Positions 25,828 through 34,817 of a DNA stretch of 64,000 nt are shown here, one piece after another. This DNA comes from Bacteroidota bacterium (GTDB taxonomy: Bacteria; Bacteroidota; Bacteroidia; Bacteroidales; ML635J-15), in contig JAKQEK010000513.1 in the NCBI GenBank assembly GCA_029558535.1, forward strand, positions 1 through 64,000, written 5' to 3'. Positions within the stretch are counted from its first letter, which is position 1; each line of letters begins with the position of its first letter. The position numbers and the translations under genes were made by a program. The notes below the pieces were generated by a model, which did not search any database, was not told where the DNA came from, and worked only from the letters and a program-made list of their open reading frames with translations.

Positions 25828-27105
25828 TTACTCAAACTTTTTTAAAATCAGGCACGAATTTACATCTCCAAATCCAAAACCTGCTTTAGCAATATATTTT
25901 AGTCCTGCATTATGAATAATATTATGTGGGATTTTATTTTGGTCCCATATTTTTTTAATTTCTGGATGCAAATCTTCGCAGTTAATGCTTGGATGAACAA
26001 AATCTTCATGTAATTGTAAAACAGCAGCAATGGTTTCAACCGCTCCGGCCGCTCCTATCATGTGTCCGAGCATAGATTTTGGAGCGTTTATGTATGGAAA
26101 GTTATCTTTTAAATTGAGTGCTTTTGCCCAATTTGAAACTTCAATGCTATCTGCCATTGTCCCAGTCAGATGTCCTGAAATAAGACTAATGTCTTCTCCA
26201 CTAATATTTGCTTGATTTAAAGCTTTGGTAATGCAATTAATTACTTGAAGAGAATTTGGAGAAGTCATGCTGCCTCCATTTCTTTGTCCTCCGGAGTTTA
26301 TTGCTGTACCTATAATTTCTGCTAAAATATTAGCTTTTCTGGATTTTGCGTGTTCATATTCTTCAATAATTAATACTCCGGCACCTGAAGAAGGAACAAA
26401 CCCGGCAGCACTATTGCTCATAGGTCGGCTTGCAGATTTGGGATTTTCATTAAATTTTCTACATAACAAACGCATCGAATCAAACCCTGCCCATGCATAT
26501 GGTGAGTACGGGTCTGTACCTCCTGCAAGCATCACTTTTGCTTTTTTGCTTTGAATTCTTTCGTATGCCATTATTATTGACTCTATACTAGTTGAGCATG
26601 CTGATGAATTAGATGTTGTCTGATTAGATAAGGCAAGAATCTTTGATAATGCTGCTGCAGATCCGCTTGGCATCCAATGCTCTACGATTTGACTGCCAAG
26701 TTTTTTTACGTTGCCGTTGCAAATAAGAGGATACATTTTACGGACAAAAATCTCTGTTCCTGTATAGCAAGAACCAATAATCGCTCCAGTATTATTGTTA
26801 GTTAATACTGAATTATTGCTTGGAATTTTAAAACCAGCTGAACTCCATGCTTCTATTCCTGCTAAAACTGCATATTTTATTGCAGTATCTGCTTCTGCTA
26901 ACTCATTATTATTGATAATATTTATAAATGGAGAAGAAGAAATTTCGGGAATTCCACCAACTTGACATGCAAAATTTAAATTGGCAAGTTCGTCAATGAA
27001 CTTAATCCCTGAATGTCCTTGAAAAAGTGCATTTTTAAAACTGTTTATTCCAGTTCCTATAGGAGATACAATCCCAATACCGGTTATTACAACCCTATTT
27101 TTCAT
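25828..27105 (-). CDS. Beta-ketoacyl-ACP synthase (FabF-like), copy 1
   Basis: 425 residues. The thiolase-fold active site is complete: nucleophile C170 in SSACSTS, H312 in GHLTGT, K343 and H348 in KSMLGH. Length is that of FabF. It is a close relative of the upstream neighbour: both share EEYEHA and GGQ.NGGSMT stretches, which shows tandem duplication. It would condense malonyl-ACP with an acyl chain on the neighbouring ACP. The altered GHLTGT (usual AHGTGT) is shared by both copies. It overlaps the second ketosynthase by 11 bases. Confidence 0.92.
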   Translation of the reverse strand: MKNRVVITGIGIVSPIGTGINSFKNALFQGHSGIKFIDELANLNFACQVGGIPEISSSPFINIINNNELAEADTAIKYAVLAGIEAWSSAGFKIPSNNSVLTNNNTGAIIGSCYTGTEIFVRKMYPLICNGNVKKLGSQIVEHWMPSGSAAALSKILALSNQTTSNSSACSTSIESIIMAYERIQSKKAKVMLAGGTDPYSPYAWAGFDSMRLLCRKFNENPKSASRPMSNSAAGFVPSSGAGVLIIEEYEHAKSRKANILAEIIGTAINSGGQRNGGSMTSPNSLQVINCITKALNQANISGEDISLISGHLTGTMADSIEVSNWAKALNLKDNFPYINAPKSMLGHMIGAAGAVETIAAVLQLHEDFVHPSINCEDLHPEIKKIWDQNKIPHNIIHNAGLKYIAKAGFGFGDVNSCLILKKFE

Positions 27106-28375
27106 TGCACTTTTTTAAGATTATACATGCATTTACATCTCCAAATCCGAAATTGGCTTTTGCAATGTAATTAATTTCAATATTATCAATTCTCTTAAAT
27201 GCAATCTTATCTTTTGATATTGTCTTTTCAATTTCTGGATGTATATCTTCGCAATTTACAGAAGCATGTATAAAATTATTATTCATTTGTAAAATGCTTG
27301 CAATTGTTTCAACAGCTCCACAAGCTCCAATGCTATGACCGATAAGAGATTTAGTTGAGTTTATGTGCGGGAAGTCCTTTGCAGAGCAGTTTAGAACTTC
27401 TTTCCAAACTTTTATTTCAAATGGGTCTGCTTTTGTCCCAGTAAGATGTCCCGAAATGAAATCAATTTTAGAAGGGACAATATTGGCTGATTTAATTGCA
27501 GAACTTAAGCAGTTTTTTAATTCTCGATAATTTGAAGCAGTCATGCTTCCCCCATTTTTCTGTCCTCCGCAGTTTACATTTTCGCCAACTATTTCAGCAA
27601 GTATGGGTGCTTTCCTTTTAATCGCATGTTCATATTCTTCAATTATCAATATGCCACTTGCTTCTGCAGGAACAAAACCTCTGGCAGATTCACTCATTGG
27701 TCGACTACCCTTTTCTGGGACATCGTTGTGTTTAGGATTGATAATTTTCATTGCATCCATTGTAGCCCAATAATACTTTGAATAAGGCTCAACTCCCCCA
27801 GCAATTATCAATTTACTTTCACCTCTTTTAATGCGATTATATGATTCTGCGATTGCTTCTGTAGAACTCGCACAAGCTAAAGAGCTTGAAATAACTCTAT
27901 TAGTTGTTCCTAAAATTCCTGATAACATTGATGCCGGACTGGAATTTATTATTTGTTCAAAAGCATAGCTTCCAAGTCTAACATGTTGTGATTTATTGGT
28001 TAAAGGTATGATCTTTTCGCCCCATAAATCAGCAGGCCCGATAGTCGAGCCAATAATTATTGCCGGATTCAGTTTTAAAAATAAGTCTGTGTCAATTTTT
28101 AGATTAGCGCTCTCAATAGCTTCAATAGTGGCTTGCACTAATAATAACGTGCTTCTGCTAATAATTGGGATATCTAGAACGGGAAACCTTTGTTTCAAAA
28201 GCAGTTCATCAATCTTACAAATTCCTCCAATTTGACAACGGAAATTTGATTCGGTAAGTTCTTCAACTTTTTTTATTCCAGATATTGATTTTACAAGCGA
28301 ATTAAGGAATTCTTTAATACCTATCCCGTTTGGTGATACAACACCCATACCAGTTATTACAGCTCTCTTATCCAT
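27095..28375 (-). CDS. Beta-ketoacyl-ACP synthase (FabF-like), copy 2
   Basis: 426 residues. The catalytic set is present: C168 in SLACASS, H310 in GHLTGT, K342 and H347 in KSLIGH. Both copies therefore appear active, unlike a ketosynthase/chain-length-factor pair in which one partner lacks the cysteine. Sequence differences around the active site and the KKIIPLTNK region suggest different chain preference. It overlaps the dehydratase gene upstream by eight bases and copy 1 downstream by 11. Confidence 0.92.
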   Translation of the reverse strand: MDKRAVITGMGVVSPNGIGIKEFLNSLVKSISGIKKVEELTESNFRCQIGGICKIDELLLKQRFPVLDIPIISRSTLLLVQATIEAIESANLKIDTDLFLKLNPAIIIGSTIGPADLWGEKIIPLTNKSQHVRLGSYAFEQIINSSPASMLSGILGTTNRVISSSLACASSTEAIAESYNRIKRGESKLIIAGGVEPYSKYYWATMDAMKIINPKHNDVPEKGSRPMSESARGFVPAEASGILIIEEYEHAIKRKAPILAEIVGENVNCGGQKNGGSMTASNYRELKNCLSSAIKSANIVPSKIDFISGHLTGTKADPFEIKVWKEVLNCSAKDFPHINSTKSLIGHSIGACGAVETIASILQMNNNFIHASVNCEDIHPEIEKTISKDKIAFKRIDNIEINYIAKANFGFGDVNACIILKKCNEK

Positions 28376-28826
28376 TTATAGAATCCTTTTTTAGTAATAA
28401 TTGAGCTGTCAGTGTAGAACACAATTCTTTTTTTGAATTGTATAACTCAACTTTTGATTTTAAAATTCCTTTTCTTAAGTATATCTTTTCGCCCTTAACG
28501 GTTAACTTGTCTTCAATTTTTACTTCTTGAAAAAAATTAGCTTCTACATAGGTTAACAAAGGGTGATAAATAGTTTCTTTCTCGTAAAGTTTTTCAAGAT
28601 ATACTAAATGACAAACAAGTCCTATTTGACCCATCATTTCGACAAGTATTACACCAGGCGTAACTTGAATGTGTTTAAAATGCGCATCAACAAAAAATTC
28701 GTTTTTTTTGAAAGTATAATGCCCACATATTGTTGAATTATTTACTTCAGTTAAATCATCTACAAATAAGAATGATTCCAAATATGGTAATGAATTAATT
28801 ATTTTTATTGGAATACTACTTTTCAT
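28368..28826 (-). CDS. FabZ-like hotdog 3-hydroxyacyl-ACP dehydratase
   Basis: 152 residues from the ATG at 28826; a TTG three codons earlier overlaps the promoter and is less likely. Hotdog signature: DAHFKHIQVTPGVILVEMMGQ-type helix with H49 and E63 in the FabZ catalytic positions (shown in part). It would dehydrate a 3-hydroxyacyl-ACP to an enoyl-ACP. First gene of the eight-gene operon. No ketoreductase or enoyl reductase is in the window, so those steps would need housekeeping enzymes, or the protein acts as a thioesterase-like hotdog. Confidence 0.85.
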   Translation of the reverse strand: MKSSIPIKIINSLPYLESFLFVDDLTEVNNSTICGHYTFKKNEFFVDAHFKHIQVTPGVILVEMMGQIGLVCHLVYLEKLYEKETIYHPLLTYVEANFFQEVKIEDKLTVKGEKIYLRKGILKSKVELYNSKKELCSTLTAQLLLKKDSING

Positions 28827-28832
28827 ATTTCC

Positions 28833-28840
28833 CAAAATTA
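28833..28840 (-). promoter_or_regulatory. -7 element of the ketosynthase operon
   Basis: Reads TAATTTTG on the minus strand, exact TAnnTTTG, only six bases before the ATG at 28826. The transcript would be leaderless or nearly so. Confidence 0.45.
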
Positions 28841-28850
28841 AAAATTTTTT

Positions 28851-28858
28851 TATCTTTG
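28851..28858 (+). promoter_or_regulatory. -7 element of the radical SAM/SPASM gene
   Basis: TATCTTTG, exact TAnnTTTG, nine bases before the ATG at 28868. With the opposite element at 28833 it gives two divergent promoters inside a 41-base spacer. Confidence 0.45.
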
Positions 28859-28867
28859 AAAGAAAAA

Positions 28868-29980
28868 ATGTTAAATAAGTTTAATACACTTTATTTTGAA
28901 ACTACGAGGAATTGTAACTTGTCATGTAAGTACTGTTCAACAGGCTCGAGTAGTACAAAGCATTTTATAGATTTGCCATATCAGGTAATTATTGAAAAGA
29001 TTTTAAATCCTGCTTATGAATTAGGAACGAGACTAATTGAATTTTCGGGAGGTGAATTTTTAACGCGAGCAGATTCGATGGAATTATTATCGTATGCTAA
29101 TAATAAAGGTTATGCAATTGCAATGGCCTCTAATGGACTATTGCTAAATGATGATACTTTGAAACGGATTAAAGATATTGTCGGAAATAATATAATAATT
29201 TCTCTTGGGATTAATTCTTTTGATAGTGATAACAAAGAAACAAGAAATATTGATTTTGAATACGCATTGAAGATTTATGAAAAACTTGAAAAATATGGAT
29301 ATCGTGTTAACATAAGTGTAACAATAGGAGAATTTAATAAAAAATGTTTTACAGAAACTATTGATAGAATTAAGAAATTGAAACTCCCTTATAATCGGAT
29401 ACCATTTGTTCCAAGAAGTTGCAATGCACATAATCTAATGATAGATAAAGAATCTCTTAGAGATTATTTTCATCCTGTTTTACGAAAATATTTTAATGGA
29501 CAGGTAAGTTATGCTCCTTATTTTTTACCTCAGGATATTTATGAATCTGTTTCGGGCCAGGATTTAAATAAGGATCAAGTTCCAATTAATCCAAATGTTG
29601 GTTGTTGGGTTGGGGCTTATTATGCTATAAATGCCGAGGGAGGTGTTTCACCGTGTCCGATGTTTTTAGATCATGTGATTGCGGGTAATGTGCTTGATAC
29701 GCATCTATATGATATTTTATATAAGTCAGAAATGTTTCAAAAAATAACTGATCGTAAGAATTTAGAAGGTAAGTGTGGAAAATGTAAATATAAATTTACT
29801 TGTGGTGGTTGTCGAGTTATGGCTTATTATTATACCGGAAATATTTATGCGGAAGATCCAACCTGTTTTATTGATGATTTAACGGAAGATGAATTAATTA
29901 AGGCAGAAGAAGAAACTATTATTAGTTTCAAAAACTATGTGCGAATGGCTAAATTTGGCAATTTATATACAAATAAATAG
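28868..29980 (+). CDS. Radical SAM/SPASM domain protein
   Basis: 370 residues from the ATG at 28868, which begins right at the first barrel strand. Cluster motif CNLSCKYC (C16/C20/C23), SGGEF near residue 58, then a C-terminal SPASM domain with cysteines in VSPCP, CGKCKYKFTCGGC and a final C. The order of domains is the classical one, unlike the five proteins with an N-terminal twitch module. SPASM enzymes hold auxiliary iron-sulfur clusters and modify peptides or carry out dehydrogenations; no precursor peptide is evident nearby. It is divergent from the ketosynthase operon and may share regulation with it. Confidence 0.9.
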   Translation: MLNKFNTLYFETTRNCNLSCKYCSTGSSSTKHFIDLPYQVIIEKILNPAYELGTRLIEFSGGEFLTRADSMELLSYANNKGYAIAMASNGLLLNDDTLKRIKDIVGNNIIISLGINSFDSDNKETRNIDFEYALKIYEKLEKYGYRVNISVTIGEFNKKCFTETIDRIKKLKLPYNRIPFVPRSCNAHNLMIDKESLRDYFHPVLRKYFNGQVSYAPYFLPQDIYESVSGQDLNKDQVPINPNVGCWVGAYYAINAEGGVSPCPMFLDHVIAGNVLDTHLYDILYKSEMFQKITDRKNLEGKCGKCKYKFTCGGCRVMAYYYTGNIYAEDPTCFIDDLTEDELIKAEEETIISFKNYVRMAKFGNLYTNK

Positions 29981-29982
29981 GT

Positions 29983-30687
29983 TTATCTCTCTGTCTGTCT
30001 ATCAAATTTTTGATTTACGAGTGTAATGTATTTATTTATTTCGATAAAATTTGTTTCAAGATATGAAGCGAAAATATTAAATTTCTTTTCGTCAGATACA
30101 TTTCTACCTGCATTGTATACAATTTCTGTAAAATATTTCATTGAAGTATTATCTATTATATCTAGTTCAAGCGATTGTGATTTTAGCAAGCTACCAATAA
30201 AATTAAAATTACATAAATAATCAAAAGATTTTATATTTTCAATAAGAGATGAAAAGTTATGATAGCCAGGAAGAGCGCATGTTGATATTAATATTGTTTT
30301 AATTTGCCTATTTTGAAGGTTGTTATGCCCGTAAATATGATTAGGATGTTCAATGAAGTCTGGTTTTATTGTTCCAAATAGCCTTTCAGCAAAAGTTCTG
30401 AACAAATGAGTTCCATTTCCAACCCAAATAGGACTCGCAAAAACAATTAGGTCTGAGGTGATAATATTTTTTATTTGTTTAGAGAAATCGTCGTTAATTA
30501 TGCAATTGCCAGGATCAATGAACCAACAATGACTGCATCCTTGACAGTTCTTTATTTCCCAGTCTGTTAAGTGATATAATTCTATTTTATTATCTTTAGA
30601 TTTCTGTAATCCTTTAATAAATGGATAAAAAACCTTTGATGTCCTACCGGTTTTGCGGAGACTAAAATTTAGAACACTAATTTTCAT
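29983..30687 (-). CDS. Flavodoxin-like NADPH-dependent FMN reductase
   Basis: 234 residues from the ATG at 30687, at the first strand MKISVLNFSLRKTGRTS. The flavodoxin-like fold shows in ASPIWVGNGTH, a flavin-binding loop. A CQGCSHC motif near residue 50 is found in iron-sulfur or redox members of the family. It is four bases downstream of a twitch-type radical SAM gene and could be its electron donor; that is inference from position. It ends two bases from the convergent radical SAM/SPASM gene. Confidence 0.82.
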   Translation of the reverse strand: MKISVLNFSLRKTGRTSKVFYPFIKGLQKSKDNKIELYHLTDWEIKNCQGCSHCWFIDPGNCIINDDFSKQIKNIITSDLIVFASPIWVGNGTHLFRTFAERLFGTIKPDFIEHPNHIYGHNNLQNRQIKTILISTCALPGYHNFSSLIENIKSFDYLCNFNFIGSLLKSQSLELDIIDNTSMKYFTEIVYNAGRNVSDEKKFNIFASYLETNFIEINKYITLVNQKFDRQTER

Positions 30688-30691
30688 TTTG

Positions 30692-31987
30692 TCAATTTGG
30701 ATTAGTTTGCCTAAATCTCGAAACAAATTTAGTGAGATCGTTTCTTCTTAGTTCATTTATAATAGCTTCGATATTTAATTTCATCAGATTGTTCAATGCA
30801 ACATTCAAATCCTTATCATTTTCAATAGAATTAATGACTATGTCAAGTCTATTTAATAAGTAATTAATTTCAATTTCCTTATGATTTTGTATCAGACTCT
30901 TTTTAATATTTTCTTTTATTAAATATTTGAGTTCTCTATTTGATTCATATCTCAATTCATTAGTATTATTCATTAAAAACATAACTTTTAATATTATTTC
31001 GTTCAATCTTCTATTGTTTTGAATATTAACACTTGTTTTAATATTACTAATACATAGCTTAAGATTTTCATTTATATTATTTAATTCTTCGATAGTACAA
31101 TTATTAATCGAAGCAAAAGTTGGCATCTCTACAATTTTAGGAATAATATTTATGTTTTTATCATTGAAATATTTGTAAAGATATGATAAATCGATATAAT
31201 TTAGTGGGGTAACTAGACATTTAATATTGAAATCCTGTTTTCTCTCTTTGCAATAATTATTAAAAAATTCAATGTTCTCGAGAGTCTTTTCCATTATTGC
31301 ATTTTTTCTTATTCTCTCATAGTTTTCTTTATTGAGTGAATCGATAGATATTGCGAAATTGAAATTTAATTTATTTATATATTCTTTCACTCTATCATTA
31401 AGTACTGTTCCGTTAGTTGAAACATATATTTGTAAATCAGGATTTAGGATTTTTATTCTGTCCCATATTTTGTAATAAATATCAAATAAAAATGGTTCTC
31501 CACCCGTGAAAGCTGCGTGTTTAAGATATGGGATGTAATTGTCTAATTGTTTTACAAATTCGTCATCATAAGGGCTAATATATGGTTCTCCTTTTTCTCT
31601 ATTTTTTCTTATTTGGGATGAGTATTCGCCAGAACACATTACACATTCTAGATTGCAGATATTATCAAGTTGAAACTCCATTGATACTGGAATTTTTTTC
31701 TTGCTGGGAATAATATAATCGTATTTGTTTATTCCGGCAGAGTGCTCTAACCCCATATTCAAAGTTTCTTTGCATGCAAAACATCCCTTGTTAAATTTCG
31801 CTTGTCGGATAGATTTTACTAGTTCTTTTCTTTTTTTTCCATTCCAAACTTCTGAAATATTATTTGTTGGATAAATACCTAAAATATTTCCACGGTTGTA
31901 ATGGCATGTTAGAATTTCACCCGATGGTTGAAATAACAGTGAGTATTCAGCAGCTTTACAATAGTATTTAGGGCTTGAAAAAAACAT
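30692..31987 (-). CDS. Radical SAM protein with N-terminal SPASM/twitch-like domain
   Basis: 431 residues. Front module cysteines C10, C28, C69 and C72 (only one cysteine at the CC position, TCHYN). Radical SAM motif CNLECVMC at C111/C115/C118, then TGGEPF. The helical tail (about 300-431) is asparagine- and lysine-rich. Missing one of the paired cysteines means its second cluster, if any, may be coordinated differently. Paired with a flavodoxin-like gene four bases downstream. Reaction unknown. Confidence 0.87.
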   Translation of the reverse strand: MFFSSPKYYCKAAEYSLLFQPSGEILTCHYNRGNILGIYPTNNISEVWNGKKRKELVKSIRQAKFNKGCFACKETLNMGLEHSAGINKYDYIIPSKKKIPVSMEFQLDNICNLECVMCSGEYSSQIRKNREKGEPYISPYDDEFVKQLDNYIPYLKHAAFTGGEPFLFDIYYKIWDRIKILNPDLQIYVSTNGTVLNDRVKEYINKLNFNFAISIDSLNKENYERIRKNAIMEKTLENIEFFNNYCKERKQDFNIKCLVTPLNYIDLSYLYKYFNDKNINIIPKIVEMPTFASINNCTIEELNNINENLKLCISNIKTSVNIQNNRRLNEIILKVMFLMNNTNELRYESNRELKYLIKENIKKSLIQNHKEIEINYLLNRLDIVINSIENDKDLNVALNNLMKLNIEAIINELRRNDLTKFVSRFRQTNPN

Positions 31988-32069
31988 TAAATAAATTTAA
32001 CGCAATTTACGATTTTATTTTGTACTAATAGTTGCAAATTTAATAAATTCAAATTTTGAATTTTATTGT

Positions 32070-32077
32070 TAATTTTG
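32070..32077 (+). promoter_or_regulatory. -7 element for the plus-strand radical SAM pair
   Basis: TAATTTTG, exact TAnnTTTG, 18 bases before the ATG at 32096. It lies in the 108-base spacer shared with the divergent radical SAM gene. Confidence 0.4.
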
Positions 32078-32095
32078 TGTAAATATAACATCTAA

Positions 32096-33457
32096 ATGTT
32101 TGACTCTAAAAAATCAAGGCTGAAAAAGAAGTACAATTTGTTACGAGAAAAACGTAATCATAATTACTTTTGCAATGCTCCTTTTACCGCTTTACGATTT
32201 CACCGGAATGGAGGAGTACAGATTTGTTGCCATCACATTGATTATCAGTTTCTTGAAAACAAAACTCTTCATGAAATATGGTTTGGCAAAGAGCTGGAAT
32301 CAATGAGAAAGCAAATGAGAAATTTTGATATTCCTAAATCGTGTAATTTTTGTTCATCAGCATTTTATTCGGAAAACTTTTCAAATGTCAATGCGCTTTC
32401 TTTCGATTTTTTGGAGCAAGCACAAAATGGTTATCCGGCTTTAATGGACTTTTCGCTTGAAAATACTTGCAATCTCTCATGTATAATGTGTGATGCAAGT
32501 TTGTCTTCAAGTATTCAAAAGGAGAAAAATATTTATCCCCTTGATAAAAACTTTCATTATGACGATGGATTTATTTCTCAGTTAGAGGAATTTTTGCCAA
32601 ATTTAAAAGTAGCTGTTTTTACGGGAGGAGAGCCTTTTTTGATTAAATCATATTTTCCAATTTGGAAGAAGATGATTGAGATTAATCCGAAAATTACAAT
32701 TAATGTTACGACTAATGGAACAGTTTATAATTCAGTGATAGAAGATATTTTGTTACGAGGTCGGTTCAATATAACAGTTTCTGTGGATAGTTTTGAAGCA
32801 GCAAATTATAATTGCATTAGAAAAGGTGCAGATTTTAATAAGACCATGGCTAATGTATATAAATTTGCGGAATATTGTAAAAATAGAGGAAGTATTTTTA
32901 CAATTACCGCATGTCCGATGCAAATGAATAGTTCAGATATTCCAGGAATTGTCTCAAAATGTAATTCCGAGGATTGGGATATCTCATTTAATACTGTTAT
33001 TAAGCCATGGAATCAAGCATTATGGTCTCTTAAATCGGAGGAATTGGAAGATGTAATAAATTATTACAAAAATTATAATTTTGAATCGACAACCTCTCAA
33101 TTAGCTTCTGGAAATATCAAAAAGTTCAGTTCACTTATTGATTTATTGCAAATCTGGTTGGACAAAACTAAAAATTTTGAAGTTAATATAAAATCCGAAA
33201 TTAGTATTAATGATTTAAGAAAAGAAATCTTTAATATTTTTATTGCAAAGTTGTCAGAAACTGAGGTTAAAAATAATAGATTACTTGTTCAGGAAAAAGT
33301 GAAATTAGTCGTATTAAAAATACCGGATATGTTAATTTCAGAGGCTTTGTTAAATTATGCCGACAAAATGAGTAAAGAAATGATAAAAAATGAATTTGAA
33401 CAGAACGATATTGATACAATAATAGATCATATGTGTATAATCGCATTTAATATTTAG
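32096..33457 (+). CDS. Radical SAM protein with N-terminal SPASM/twitch-like domain
   Basis: 453 residues. Front module cysteines C26, CC 44-45, C83 and C86 in the CNAPFTALRFHRNGG context. Radical SAM motif CNLSCIMC at C125/C129/C132 and TGGEPF. Tail of about 130 residues with hydrophobic-helix periodicity, for example KLVVLKIPDMLISEALL. The gene opens a two-gene unit with the paralog at 33462, four bases apart, pointing to recent duplication or a heteromeric complex. Reaction unknown. Confidence 0.88.
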   Translation: MFDSKKSRLKKKYNLLREKRNHNYFCNAPFTALRFHRNGGVQICCHHIDYQFLENKTLHEIWFGKELESMRKQMRNFDIPKSCNFCSSAFYSENFSNVNALSFDFLEQAQNGYPALMDFSLENTCNLSCIMCDASLSSSIQKEKNIYPLDKNFHYDDGFISQLEEFLPNLKVAVFTGGEPFLIKSYFPIWKKMIEINPKITINVTTNGTVYNSVIEDILLRGRFNITVSVDSFEAANYNCIRKGADFNKTMANVYKFAEYCKNRGSIFTITACPMQMNSSDIPGIVSKCNSEDWDISFNTVIKPWNQALWSLKSEELEDVINYYKNYNFESTTSQLASGNIKKFSSLIDLLQIWLDKTKNFEVNIKSEISINDLRKEIFNIFIAKLSETEVKNNRLLVQEKVKLVVLKIPDMLISEALLNYADKMSKEMIKNEFEQNDIDTIIDHMCIIAFNI

Positions 33458-33461
33458 TAAT

Positions 33462-34814
33462 TTGTTTGGAAACGATCTTATATTGCCGAAAAAGCTGGTT
33501 AAAGAGTATAATAAAACTAGACCCGAATTTAATCGCAGTCTTCCTATTTGTCTCGCCCCTTATAAAAGCCTCAGATTTTTACCTGATGGAAATATTACAG
33601 TTTGCTGTCATAATAATTCTTGGTCATTGGGGGTTTTTCCACAAATGTCAATTTTGGATGCATGGCATTCAGGAGAACTTATAAAGATTAGAAAAAGGAT
33701 TTCAAAAGCGGATTTTTCATATGGATGTTATGAATGTTTGCCAGCATATTTAAACAAAAACTTTTCATCTGTTAATCCAAAACTTTATGAAAACTTTGAA
33801 ACTCATAACGATTTCCCAATTATATTGGATTTTAAAATAGCCACTGAATGCAATCTGGAGTGTGTCATGTGTTCGGAATATTCATCATCTTCTATTCAAA
33901 AATCTTGTAATTCCGAGAATTTAAAAGCCACAATATTTGGTAAAGATTTTGTAAATCAAGTGTCCGAGATTATTCCTTATTTAAAGGAAGCCAAATTCAG
34001 TGGGGGAGAACCGTTTCTTAATAATATTTATTATGAAATTTGGGATCTTCTAATTGAAAGAAATCCTAAATGTAAAATATCTGTTCAAACAAACGGAACG
34101 ATTTTAAATCAGAAAATAATAACTCTGCTTGAGTCTGGAAATTTCCACATCAATGTTTCTGTCGATTCAGCAAATCCAAAAGTTTATCAAGAAATCAGGC
34201 GAAACGGTGATTACAACAAACTACTGGAAAATTTGAAGTATTTTGCTACATATAGTAAGAAAAAAAATGTTTTGTTAGGGATTACATCTTGCAATATGAG
34301 AGATAATGTATATGAACTTCCAGGAGTCTTGAAATTGGCAAATGTATTAAATGCAAAACTGTGGTATAGCGATGTCTATTTCCCTTTGGTTAATTCTTTA
34401 TGGGTACTAAATAGTTTCGAATTGACTAGATTTGTTGATTTTCTGGAAAGCCAATCTTTTGAAAGTGGAAATGATTTATACAATCATAATATAAATGTTT
34501 ATAAAGATATGATAAGCAGAATCAAAAACTTTGTAATACAAGCCAAAAGGAGAGAAGAAAAATCACAGTATGTAAGTGTTGAAAAATTAATTAACGATTT
34601 GAAGAAAGTCTTCAATCGTAATATAAAATCAAATGAGGAATTGTGGAGCAGAATCGAGTTCGTACTTAAGAATATAGGTGCACACAAAATGATTGATCTT
34701 GCTAAAGAAATTAAAAAATATTATAAGGTAGATTTCGTTTATACACAACTTAATCTAATGAGTGATGAGCAATTAAGAAGTAATTTTGAATGTTTGAAAA
34801 TAGGAGTTGAGTAG
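33462..34814 (+). CDS. Radical SAM protein with N-terminal SPASM/twitch-like domain
   Basis: 450 residues; TTG start at 33462, the only start that gives the usual about 30-residue lead before the first cysteine. Front module cysteines C30, CC 48-49, C89 and C92. Radical SAM motif CNLECVMC at C130/C134/C137 with SGGEPF. The tail ends in a short helix as in its relatives. It follows its paralog by four bases and ends three bases from the convergent gene at 34818. Reaction unknown. Confidence 0.86.
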   Translation: MFGNDLILPKKLVKEYNKTRPEFNRSLPICLAPYKSLRFLPDGNITVCCHNNSWSLGVFPQMSILDAWHSGELIKIRKRISKADFSYGCYECLPAYLNKNFSSVNPKLYENFETHNDFPIILDFKIATECNLECVMCSEYSSSSIQKSCNSENLKATIFGKDFVNQVSEIIPYLKEAKFSGGEPFLNNIYYEIWDLLIERNPKCKISVQTNGTILNQKIITLLESGNFHINVSVDSANPKVYQEIRRNGDYNKLLENLKYFATYSKKKNVLLGITSCNMRDNVYELPGVLKLANVLNAKLWYSDVYFPLVNSLWVLNSFELTRFVDFLESQSFESGNDLYNHNINVYKDMISRIKNFVIQAKRREEKSQYVSVEKLINDLKKVFNRNIKSNEELWSRIEFVLKNIGAHKMIDLAKEIKKYYKVDFVYTQLNLMSDEQLRSNFECLKIGVE

Positions 34815-34817
34815 AAA

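Noticed and set aside
26267-26554. Open frame on the plus strand opposite ketosynthase copy 1 (a similar one at 27543-27773)
   Set aside because: It only mirrors the codon pattern of the ketosynthase; no motif, start signal or promoter supports it.
20290-28826. Aryl-polyene, flexirubin or ladderane cluster
   Set aside because: No ketoreductase, aromatic starter enzyme or typical tailoring genes; both ketosynthases are catalytic. The label would be a guess.
30692-34814. Radical SAM peptide-maturation (RiPP) cluster
   Set aside because: No convincing precursor peptide, transporter-peptidase or RRE domain lies beside the twitch-type genes.
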